Below are positions 8,915-15,630 of a stretch of DNA of 64,000 nucleotides, piece by piece. The DNA comes from Psychrilyobacter atlanticus DSM 19335 (lineage in GTDB: Bacteria > Fusobacteriota > Fusobacteriia > Fusobacteriales > Fusobacteriaceae): positions 558,001 to 622,000 of the forward strand of contig NZ_KE384548.1 in NCBI RefSeq assembly GCF_000426625.1. The letters are read 5' to 3'. The notes under the pieces are model-generated. The model had not been told where the DNA came from. It made no database searches and worked only from the letters and a program-made list of their open reading frames with translations. The translations under genes were made by a program, and so were the position numbers. The first letter of the stretch is position 1, and each line of letters opens with the position of its first letter.

Positions 8915-9331
8915 ATGAAAAAACTATTGTTAGTATTAGGGTTAGTAGGGGTATTAATAGGGTGTGGAATGAAAACATATTCTCCAAACGAAAAGAGAGA
9001 ATTAATTTTAAAAAGTTACTCAGAGGATGAAGCAACAAGAGAAGCAGCAGCAGAGAAGTATTATAAAATACTTAGAGAATTGTCTCGATTATATGACAAA
9101 GGTAATGAAGATGCTTATGCTGAGTACAGAGAATGGGAATCAACACTCGAAGAAGTATCTAAAGAAGTTAGAATAAAAAGAAGAGCAATTTCAAGGGTGA
9201 ATTTTAGGAGAAAATATAATGATATCAATGAAGAAGAATATAAAAAAGAATTAATAGAAGCAACAAAGGATCCGGGAGCTTATTTAGAGAGAATAGACAG
9301 AGAAAAACCAGCTTTCCCACATTTTAAATAG
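8915..9331 (+). CDS. ICE lipoprotein of unknown role
   Basis: 138 residues. A lipoprotein signal peptide ends in the lipobox LIGC (Cys at about residue 17). The mature part is charged, helical and without hydrophobic segments. GAAGGAGG at 8900-8907 supports the start. In other conjugation systems a small lipoprotein here may act in entry exclusion (TrbK) or core assembly (TrbH/VirB7), but I see no specific motif for either. Confidence 0.7.
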   Translation: MKKLLLVLGLVGVLIGCGMKTYSPNEKRELILKSYSEDEATREAAAEKYYKILRELSRLYDKGNEDAYAEYREWESTLEEVSKEVRIKRRAISRVNFRRKYNDINEEEYKKELIEATKDPGAYLERIDREKPAFPHFK

Positions 9332-9343
9332 GAGGGGGTTAAA

Positions 9344-9865
9344 ATTAAGAAGAAGTTTATTATTATATTCATCTTAGGAGTGATTTTGTTATCTAGATTT
9401 TTTACATATAATATTAGTGATTCTATCCCAAAAGGTTTTTATTTTCTTTCACCAAAGGCTCAAAATATAGAAAAAGAAGATATTGTAGTTATACCTATTG
9501 ATAGGTTAGATAAAGAGATACAAAATATAATATTTGAGAGAGGTTATTTACCTAGATTTACAAAATATCTTATTAAAGAGGTTAAAGGAACATATAATGA
9601 CGATGTTTACCTAAAAGCAGATGAACTTCATATATCAGGGGAACAATTTAAAGTACAAACATACGACACATTAAAAAGACCTCTTCCGGTATTAAACAAT
9701 GATGATTTTACTCTAAAAGAAGATGAATTCCTAACTTTAGGAGTCAAAGAAAACTCTTTTGATTCTAGATATTTTGGGAAAATTAAAAAGGATCAAATTA
9801 AATATATGGCTAAAAAAGTAAATAACAAATATTTTAAAATTAAGACTAATAAAGATAGTCGTTGA
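9344..9865 (+). CDS. traF: TraF-type S26 peptidase (pilin maturation), ATT start
   Basis: 173 residues if translation starts at the ATT at 9344. A strong GGAGGGGG site (9331-9338) lies five bases before that codon, and the extra 12 residues (KKKFIIIFILG) complete a proper membrane anchor; the GTG at 9380 has no ribosome-binding site and would cut the anchor. Catalytic Ser is in SDSIPKG (about residue 27) and the Lys in KYLIKEVKG (about 75). The late block FDSRYFGKIKKDQI is the conserved S26 box. TraF processes and cyclises the TrbC pilin. The peptidase assignment is firm; the ATT start is inference. Confidence 0.85.
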   Translation: MKKKFIIIFILGVILLSRFFTYNISDSIPKGFYFLSPKAQNIEKEDIVVIPIDRLDKEIQNIIFERGYLPRFTKYLIKEVKGTYNDDVYLKADELHISGEQFKVQTYDTLKRPLPVLNNDDFTLKEDEFLTLGVKENSFDSRYFGKIKKDQIKYMAKKVNNKYFKIKTNKDSR

Positions 9866-9926
9866 TTAGGGTATCACTCTAAAATGAATTTTAAAATTAT
9901 ATTAGGTTAGTGAGCAAGAGCTCAAG

Positions 9927-9978
9927 GTCTGTTAGAAAAAGTAATCTTTGATTATTTTCTTTAACAGGCCTTTTATTT
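9927..9978 (+). terminator. Rho-independent terminator after traF
   Basis: AGGTCTGTTA pairs with TAACAGGCCT (9964-9973) across an AT-rich loop and is followed by a short T-run. It separates the trb/traF block from the autotransporter gene. Confidence 0.6.
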
Positions 9979-10002
9979 TATCAATAATTTAAGGGAGGTA
10001 AT

Positions 10003-13000
10003 ATGAAAAAAAAGATAGCAATTATAGCACTAATAGCTATATCAAACTTAGCTAATGCACAATTAAATGAAAATCAAAATGAATTCATTAAAGTAAATAA
10101 AAACAACTTATTAAATGATGAGAAAAGATTTCAAGAAAATAAGATATTAGTATTTGGAAATTTCAATTACTACAATAAGAATAGTAGACATTCTAAGAGT
10201 TATAAAAAGAAAGGAACTGTAAACCCACCATTAAGGCCAATAGGTGAATACAAGCCGTTAACCCCAGAAGTAGATCCATTAAGGCCAATAGGCGAGTATA
10301 AACCATTAACTCCAGAAGTAGATCCATTAAGACCAATAGATAAATATGAACCTATAACACCAACAGTTCCTCCAATATATAAACCAGAGATAATAATTTG
10401 GGAAGATGGAAAAGATATTACAGGAACTTCATATACACTAACGCATGATGTTACAACTAATACGAATGATGGTTTGAAAACAATAGGCGGTGAAATTATA
10501 AACGAAGCAACTATAACAGTTGCAGGAGAGTGGAAATATGGAATGAAGGTAGAAAATGGAGGGAATGGAATAAATAACGGGATTATTAATGCTTCTAAAG
10601 GTGTAAGAGCTATAGATGGTGGGAAAATAATTAATAACGGATTAATCTCTTTAACAGAACCTAATATTTCTAAAGTAGGTATGCAAGCTGATACTTCTGG
10701 AGTAGTTGTAAATGAAGAAACAGGAGTTATAGAAATAGAGAGTAACGGCGGAATTTGGGATTCTGGGATGAAAACAGTGGATGGTATAGCGAAAAACAAA
10801 GGGGAAATAATTTTAAGTGGCGGCGGCAGTATAAAAGATGGAATGTTTGCAATAGGTAACGGAACGATAATCAATGAAGAAACAGGAATAATAGAAATAA
10901 ATAGTGATGATGGTGATAGTTATGGGATGAATGCAGATGACGATAGTACAGCAGTAAATGAAGGGAAAATAACTTTAAATGGTCATGGGATAGGAATGAC
11001 TGCAGGCGATAGAGGAGTAGTAACAAATAAGGGAAGAATAATTTTAAATGGTGATGGAAATACAACATTTGGAATGTATGCAACTGGTAATGGAACAATA
11101 ATTAATGAAGAGAAAGGGATAATAGAAGTGTTAAATAGTGGTGATGATGGAAGTTACGGATTGATTGCCCATGACGATAGTACAGCTATAAATAAAGGAA
11201 CAATTAATATAAATAGTAAAAATGGAATTTATGATTCTGGAATGTATGTAGACGGTACAGGAATAGCAACGAATGAAGGAACAATTAATATGAATGGTGG
11301 AAGCTATGGAATGAATGCGAAAGATAGTGGAACGATAATCAATGAAGAAAAAGGAATAATAGAAATAAAAGATGGAATTTGGACCTATGGAATGAGTGTA
11401 GAAAATGGAATAGCAATAAATAAAGGGAAAATAGTTTTCAATGATGGTTATACAGGAAAAGTAGGAATGATTGCAATAGATAGTGGAACGGTAACTAATG
11501 AAAATATCATAGAGATTAATGCTATGAATGGTGTAGGAATGAGAGCAAATAATACATCAACAGCAATAAATAAAGGAACTATTAATATAAATGGTGATAA
11601 TGGTATCGGTATTGAAATTAATAGTGGAGCAACAGGAATAAATGATGACCTTGGAGTAATTAATCTTAATGCTAATGATGGGATAGGGATTAAAGTAGAT
11701 GGAGTAGGTAGTTCATATGTTAATAATGGTGATATAAATATTGCTTCTGGAACTACAGGAAATCAAAAGATTGTTTTATCTGGTGGTGCTACTTTTTCAA
11801 ACTCAGGATCTATAGTTACGGAAGGAGAATTTAATACAGATAAAATGGGAAATGGTCAGTTCATTATGTCTGATGGAGGGAGCCTGGAAGCAGAAACAAT
11901 AAAAGGTGATATCTATGCTAGTGGAGCTTTAGCAATGGGCGGATATGATGATATTTATAGTACATATAAGATGTTGAAGACAACAAACTTAGAAGGAGAG
12001 ATAATCTCTAATTCAGCGATGTTTAATGCTGATTTTACGGAAAATGCAGATGAAAATGGGTTTTATGATGTTGTCTTAGATAGGAAAGATTTTAATGCCA
12101 TTGTTAGCAATGAAGAGTTAGGAAAAATATTAGAAGATAACTATGAAGAAAATGGAGATAAATTCAAAGAGAACTACTATGATGCCCTAAAACTAGTGAC
12201 AACAGAAAAAGGCTTGAATAAAGCTGCTGAAGATAGTTATGGAATGTCTTACTATCCAACATTAGCTAAGCAGACTTTCGAAATAATAAACGATAGTAAT
12301 CAAGTAATAGTTAATAATGTTATAGATAACGTGAAGTATAGAGAAGTAGATGAAACTATAGCAATAGCAGGGGTTAATGTAACAAGATTAGAAAATGATT
12401 CATATAATGATATCTCAGGATATGATACTGATTTATACAGTGTTTATTTAGGAGCAGAAAAACAATTGAGTAAAAATACTCGTATTGGTGGAATTATTAC
12501 TATTGGAAAAAGTGATACAGAATCTAAAGAGAACGAGGGTGGGCCTAGAGAAGATTATTATTATCAAGGGAATTTATACCTTACATATGAAAATGATGAA
12601 AGGTTAAAGTTTACATCCATGGTTTTTGGAGGAATTACAGATACGGCATTAGAGAGAACTTTGGCATTTGGGAGCTTAAATGAAACTATGACAGATGATA
12701 TTAATAACTATTATTTAGGAATAAACAATGAAGTAAGTAAAAAATATTATTTTAACGGGAACTATATAAAGCCTAAATTTGAGATTAATTTTACATATAT
12801 GATGCAAGATGATATTTCAGAATCAGGAGATCAAGGTTTAGAAATTGATGGTGTAAATTCCATATCTCTAGAAACAGGGATAGGTTTAGCACTAGGAAGA
12901 GATTTCTATTTAGAAAACAGAAGTAAAATCAATCTTGAGGGAAGTGTAACAGGATATGCAGAGTTAGGAGACCCATATAAAGATTTAGATTCAACATTTA

Positions 13001-13185
13001 ATACTTTAAGCACAGATAAAGTTAAGATAGATGGATATAACAATGATGATTTTTATGGGGAGATCTTAATGGGAGGAAGCTACGAAACAGAAGACTTATT
13101 AACTATATATACAAAAGTAGGATATAGGATAGGGAATGACTTTGAAGGTTTTGTAGGAAATATTGGATTAAATTACTTGTTTTAA
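10003..13185 (+). CDS. Autotransporter (type V secreted surface protein)
   Basis: 1060 residues. A signal peptide (MKKKIAIIALIAISNLANA) is followed by a proline-rich stalk with three 16-residue repeats (residues 76-123). A passenger of degenerate N/G/I-rich repeats (about 150-640), full of patterns such as GTIINEEKGIIEI, suggests a right-handed beta-helix. The last 280 or so residues form an autotransporter beta-barrel ending in GNIGLNYLF with terminal Phe. Such proteins are adhesins or other surface factors in Fusobacteriota. It lies between traF and the ICE accessory genes, flanked by terminators, so it is probably cargo or a mating-contact adhesin. The target is unknown. Confidence 0.9.
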   Translation: MKKKIAIIALIAISNLANAQLNENQNEFIKVNKNNLLNDEKRFQENKILVFGNFNYYNKNSRHSKSYKKKGTVNPPLRPIGEYKPLTPEVDPLRPIGEYKPLTPEVDPLRPIDKYEPITPTVPPIYKPEIIIWEDGKDITGTSYTLTHDVTTNTNDGLKTIGGEIINEATITVAGEWKYGMKVENGGNGINNGIINASKGVRAIDGGKIINNGLISLTEPNISKVGMQADTSGVVVNEETGVIEIESNGGIWDSGMKTVDGIAKNKGEIILSGGGSIKDGMFAIGNGTIINEETGIIEINSDDGDSYGMNADDDSTAVNEGKITLNGHGIGMTAGDRGVVTNKGRIILNGDGNTTFGMYATGNGTIINEEKGIIEVLNSGDDGSYGLIAHDDSTAINKGTININSKNGIYDSGMYVDGTGIATNEGTINMNGGSYGMNAKDSGTIINEEKGIIEIKDGIWTYGMSVENGIAINKGKIVFNDGYTGKVGMIAIDSGTVTNENIIEINAMNGVGMRANNTSTAINKGTININGDNGIGIEINSGATGINDDLGVINLNANDGIGIKVDGVGSSYVNNGDINIASGTTGNQKIVLSGGATFSNSGSIVTEGEFNTDKMGNGQFIMSDGGSLEAETIKGDIYASGALAMGGYDDIYSTYKMLKTTNLEGEIISNSAMFNADFTENADENGFYDVVLDRKDFNAIVSNEELGKILEDNYEENGDKFKENYYDALKLVTTEKGLNKAAEDSYGMSYYPTLAKQTFEIINDSNQVIVNNVIDNVKYREVDETIAIAGVNVTRLENDSYNDISGYDTDLYSVYLGAEKQLSKNTRIGGIITIGKSDTESKENEGGPREDYYYQGNLYLTYENDERLKFTSMVFGGITDTALERTLAFGSLNETMTDDINNYYLGINNEVSKKYYFNGNYIKPKFEINFTYMMQDDISESGDQGLEIDGVNSISLETGIGLALGRDFYLENRSKINLEGSVTGYAELGDPYKDLDSTFNTLSTDKVKIDGYNNDDFYGEILMGGSYETEDLLTIYTKVGYRIGNDFEGFVGNIGLNYLF
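10228..10371 (+). repeat. Three 48-bp tandem repeats in the autotransporter stalk
   Basis: In-frame units at 10228-10275, 10276-10323 and 10324-10371 each encode 16 residues of the type PLRPIGEYKPLTPEVD. Units 1 and 2 encode identical peptides with synonymous differences; unit 3 is divergent. Being multiples of three, they can expand or contract without breaking the frame and would change stalk length. Confidence 0.85.
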
Positions 13186-13190
13186 TTAAA

Positions 13191-13215
13191 AACCCCACTT
13201 CTAGGAGAAGCGGGG
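13191..13215. terminator. GC-rich hairpin after the autotransporter
   Basis: CCCCACTTCT pairs with AGAAGCGGGG around a short loop, just after the autotransporter stop. There is no T-run on the plus strand; on the minus strand the hairpin is followed by TTTTTAATT. It is probably the 3' end of the autotransporter mRNA, but termination strength is uncertain. Confidence 0.5.
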
Positions 13216-13372
13216 GACAGATAAAAAACAGAGTGACAAAACTCTTTATCTAGGTTCCTAAAAATATTTACTTTAGGAATAAATGAAAGAGAAGGAACCT
13301 AAGTTAATCTTATATCAAATTTCAGCCATAGTCAAAAAATTTATAAGGATGAACTATCTATTTTAAATTTAG

Positions 13373-13440
13373 GGGATATAAGTGTTCGCGTATGTGGTTA
13401 CTTAGATCACCAACCCAACCGATAGGGCGGAAGATAAAGG
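13373..13440 (+). ncRNA. Structured RNA motif candidate, copy B
   Basis: Same architecture as copy A at 3273-3340. Stem 13375-13383 pairs with 13400-13408 with one mismatch. GTT/GTT internal-loop bases flank a 3-bp helix CGC/GTG closed by GTAT, followed by CCAACCCAACC and GGGCGGAAGA. Relative to copy A, outer-stem pairs change A-T to T-A and G-C to A-T, and inner-helix pairs change T-A to G-T and T-G to C-G, while the loops stay constant. Confidence 0.6.
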
Positions 13441-13566
13441 CTTAAAAAAATGGGGATTATATTCTTAATGTATATAAAATTCTATGGAATTTTAAGATGA
13501 ATGAAAGAATAAAAATTGCTAAATTTATTATACGAGAGAATGGAAGTTGATCGAAGAGGTGAAGGA

Positions 13567-14001
13567 ATGAAACTTTATAATCTAACAAGAGAACAATTTA
13601 TAGATCATTTAAAATATACTATAGAAAAAACCGATTATATAATTTGTAATAATGCTTATCAGCATAAGGTTTCTAAAAAGGGCGAAACTGTAAATGTACT
13701 TGCTATAAACTTTGGATTTGATACCAATAGAATTTTTATTGAAGAATATATAGGAATAAATAAAAATAATATCTATGCAAGAGAAAACTATAAAAAAACT
13801 ACATCAGATTTTATTTGTTGGGAAAATATTAATAATATTGAGTTAATCGTTGATGACGATGGTTTACCATTAAAGATTAAGTATATAACCCATGATAATA
13901 TAACAATTATAAAAATAAAACTCAATGAATTAGGGTTATTAGAGAGTTTTCAAGAAATAAAACAAGGATTAAAAACTATAAATGAAACAAGGAAGGGTTA
14001 A
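13567..14001 (+). CDS. Hypothetical ICE accessory protein
   Basis: 144 residues from the ATG at 13567, chosen because AGAGGTGAAGGA lies directly upstream; an in-frame TTG at 13516 lacks a site. No signal peptide or membrane segment. The middle (residues 30-115) alternates short hydrophobic strands with charged turns (ETVNVLAINFG, DGLPLKIKYI), suggesting a mainly beta domain ending in a helix. I do not recognise the family. It is the first of three accessory genes between the autotransporter and the topoisomerase. Confidence 0.6.
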   Translation: MKLYNLTREQFIDHLKYTIEKTDYIICNNAYQHKVSKKGETVNVLAINFGFDTNRIFIEEYIGINKNNIYARENYKKTTSDFICWENINNIELIVDDDGLPLKIKYITHDNITIIKIKLNELGLLESFQEIKQGLKTINETRKG

Positions 14002-14069
14002 TAAAATTACACTATAAATTTGGACTTTGACAATTTAATAAGGCTTAAAAAAATTAAAAGGGGGTAAAG

Positions 14070-14834
14070 ATGAAAAAATATGAATTTACAGGAAATGTAT
14101 CTTTTAGTAATTACAAAGATACTTCTGTAAGATTAAAAGAAATAATAGCATTAAAAGATTTTGGGAATATAAAAAAAGGTACAGTTGGAGGGGAAATTTC
14201 AAGTGAAGATGATCTCTCACATGATGATAATTCATGGGTCCCTTATTCTTCAAGCTTATATAAAAGTAAAATATCAGAAAATATAAATCTTGAATGTAGC
14301 GAAATTTTTGAAAGTGAAATCAAAGGGAATGGAAAGATAGATAATTCTAGAATAGAGGCTTCTTTTTTAGAATTAAGAGGTAAAAGTAAAATTATCGATT
14401 CAGAATGCATATTTAATCTAAGAGCTAAAGGAATTATTAGAATAAGAGACAGTGCTATTTTTTATCAAATTATAGAAGGTAAAATATCTATTAATGAATC
14501 GTTAATTTTAAATGAAAAACCTATATTAACCGCATCACTAAAAGGAAATATAAAAATTTCTAACAGCGATATTATTCATACAATTTTATTAGGTAAATTT
14601 AAAATATTTGGAGGATATATTCGAAATAGTAAAATTAAAGGGAAATTTCTTAAGAATAAATTTTGGGTTTTAGATAAAGCAAAAATAAACTCTCCAAAAT
14701 ATTTAAAGAGTTATAAATCAAAAGATCAGGTTATTGTTAAGTTTAAAGAGGGGGAAAAGTGGAAAGAATACAAAGGAAATCCAATTTACTACGACAGAGA
14801 AATTATTATGTCTAATAAGTTATTTTTGTGTTAA
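14070..14834 (+). CDS. Beta-helix-like protein of the LKDFG...GGEI family
   Basis: 254 residues. The N-terminal phrase LKDFGNIKKGTVGGEISSED followed by LSHDDNSWV is a signature I associate with phage- and gut-bacterium-associated proteins that continue into left-handed beta-helix repeats. Residues 75-200 here are such short repeats (SKISENINLECSEI, GKIDNSRIE and so on). A GGGGG ribosome-binding site precedes the ATG. No catalytic motif or membrane segment is visible. Function unknown; the fold suggests a structural or scaffold role. Confidence 0.6.
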   Translation: MKKYEFTGNVSFSNYKDTSVRLKEIIALKDFGNIKKGTVGGEISSEDDLSHDDNSWVPYSSSLYKSKISENINLECSEIFESEIKGNGKIDNSRIEASFLELRGKSKIIDSECIFNLRAKGIIRIRDSAIFYQIIEGKISINESLILNEKPILTASLKGNIKISNSDIIHTILLGKFKIFGGYIRNSKIKGKFLKNKFWVLDKAKINSPKYLKSYKSKDQVIVKFKEGEKWKEYKGNPIYYDREIIMSNKLFLC

Positions 14835-14861
14835 AATACCTCTAAAAGATGGAGGTATTTT
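14833..14861 (+). promoter_or_regulatory. Perfect hairpin sequestering the next gene's ribosome-binding site
   Basis: AAAATACCTC (14833-14842) and GAGGTATTTT (14852-14861) form a 10-bp perfect stem with a 9-base loop. The GGAGG ribosome-binding site lies in the loop edge and 3' arm, and the ATG at 14862 begins on the next base. The stop codon of the preceding gene overlaps the 5' arm. Ribosomes finishing the upstream gene could melt the stem, giving translational coupling. Confidence 0.65.
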
Positions 14862-15566
14862 ATGGGAATGATAGGTTTTTACAGTAAAAAAGATAATAGA
14901 GAATACGATCTTAAATTTTTTATTGAAAATTATAGGAACTATAAAAATGATGCTTATTGTATGGGGTGTAGGAAGCCTAGAGTAATAGGGGTTTTTAATG
15001 TGATTAATAGAATACCCCATATTCGTAAAGAACCTCGTATTTTACATCGACAGGGTTGTCCTTTAAAAAATAAACGAATTTCTATTAAATTTTTTCAGGA
15101 GATTAAAAAATCTCCTGAAAATACAGAAAGAATAAAACAGCTTTTAGTAGGAGTTTTTAATGATAATTTTCTTCCTAATAGAGAAAATGATGAGTTCGAT
15201 ATTATAAATGATAATACAATATTTGAAGTATTTTCTCTTCAAAATAAAACTGAGCATCAAGTGAGGTATTATTTACCGAGAAAAAAAATAAGTATGAATA
15301 AAAAATATATAGACGATGAATTGAGAATTTTTTATGGTGAAATAACGATTAACTCATATACTAAATATGATAAAGATCAAAAAGTTGTTTTGAGAACAAA
15401 TCGTGATTCAAATATTCCAAATATTTTAATACCTTTAAATTTATTTTTTAAATTGAAGGTAAAAGAAAGTTATAATATTGTTTTTATTGGTTCGAATGTT
15501 CATTTTAACCATGGTGTTTATTTAGAAATAAAAGATATTAATTTTTGTAAAATTGAAAAAATATAA
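14862..15566 (+). CDS. Hypothetical protein with a Cys/His zinc-site candidate
   Basis: 234 residues, no signal or membrane segment. Residues 32-68 contain YCMGCRKP and LHRQGCPL, a C-x2-C...H-x3-C arrangement that could bind zinc, somewhat like the N-terminal finger of CoiA-type nuclease-associated proteins. The remainder (120-234) is rich in short beta strands. I cannot name the family. Translation is probably controlled by the hairpin at 14833-14861, and the gene ends before a strong terminator, so it likely forms a unit with the gene at 14070. Confidence 0.55.
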   Translation: MGMIGFYSKKDNREYDLKFFIENYRNYKNDAYCMGCRKPRVIGVFNVINRIPHIRKEPRILHRQGCPLKNKRISIKFFQEIKKSPENTERIKQLLVGVFNDNFLPNRENDEFDIINDNTIFEVFSLQNKTEHQVRYYLPRKKISMNKKYIDDELRIFYGEITINSYTKYDKDQKVVLRTNRDSNIPNILIPLNLFFKLKVKESYNIVFIGSNVHFNHGVYLEIKDINFCKIEKI

Positions 15567-15576
15567 AATACATACT

Positions 15577-15608
15577 AAAAGCCTATGAATTATCATAGGC
15601 TTTTTTTA
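15577..15608 (+). terminator. Rho-independent terminator
   Basis: AAAAGCCTATGA and TCATAGGCTTTT form a 12-bp stem with a 3-base loop followed by more T residues. It ends the accessory-gene unit before the topoisomerase gene. Confidence 0.85.
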
Positions 15609-15630
15609 TTATAAAAAAGGAGAGTATAAA

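Larger units (their letters stand above)
13186..13566. other. 381-base intergenic region with nested inverted repeats
   Basis: Besides the hairpin at 13191-13215 and the structured motif at 13373-13440, it contains TAGGTTCCT (13251-13259) and its inverse AGGAACCTA (13293-13301). Between them a second, competing pair (TTCCTA with TAGGAA) is possible. The arrangement resembles a leader with alternative hairpins, but no open frame or tRNA is visible. Confidence 0.45.

Noticed and set aside
8478-9038. Long open frame on the minus strand across trbL and the lipoprotein gene
   Set aside because: It opposes two well-supported genes with signal or membrane features and good ribosome-binding sites, and its product is low-complexity antisense sequence.
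10228-10371. Regular repeats that could suggest a CRISPR array
   Set aside because: The units are contiguous, in frame with the autotransporter and encode a proline-rich stalk; there are no spacers.
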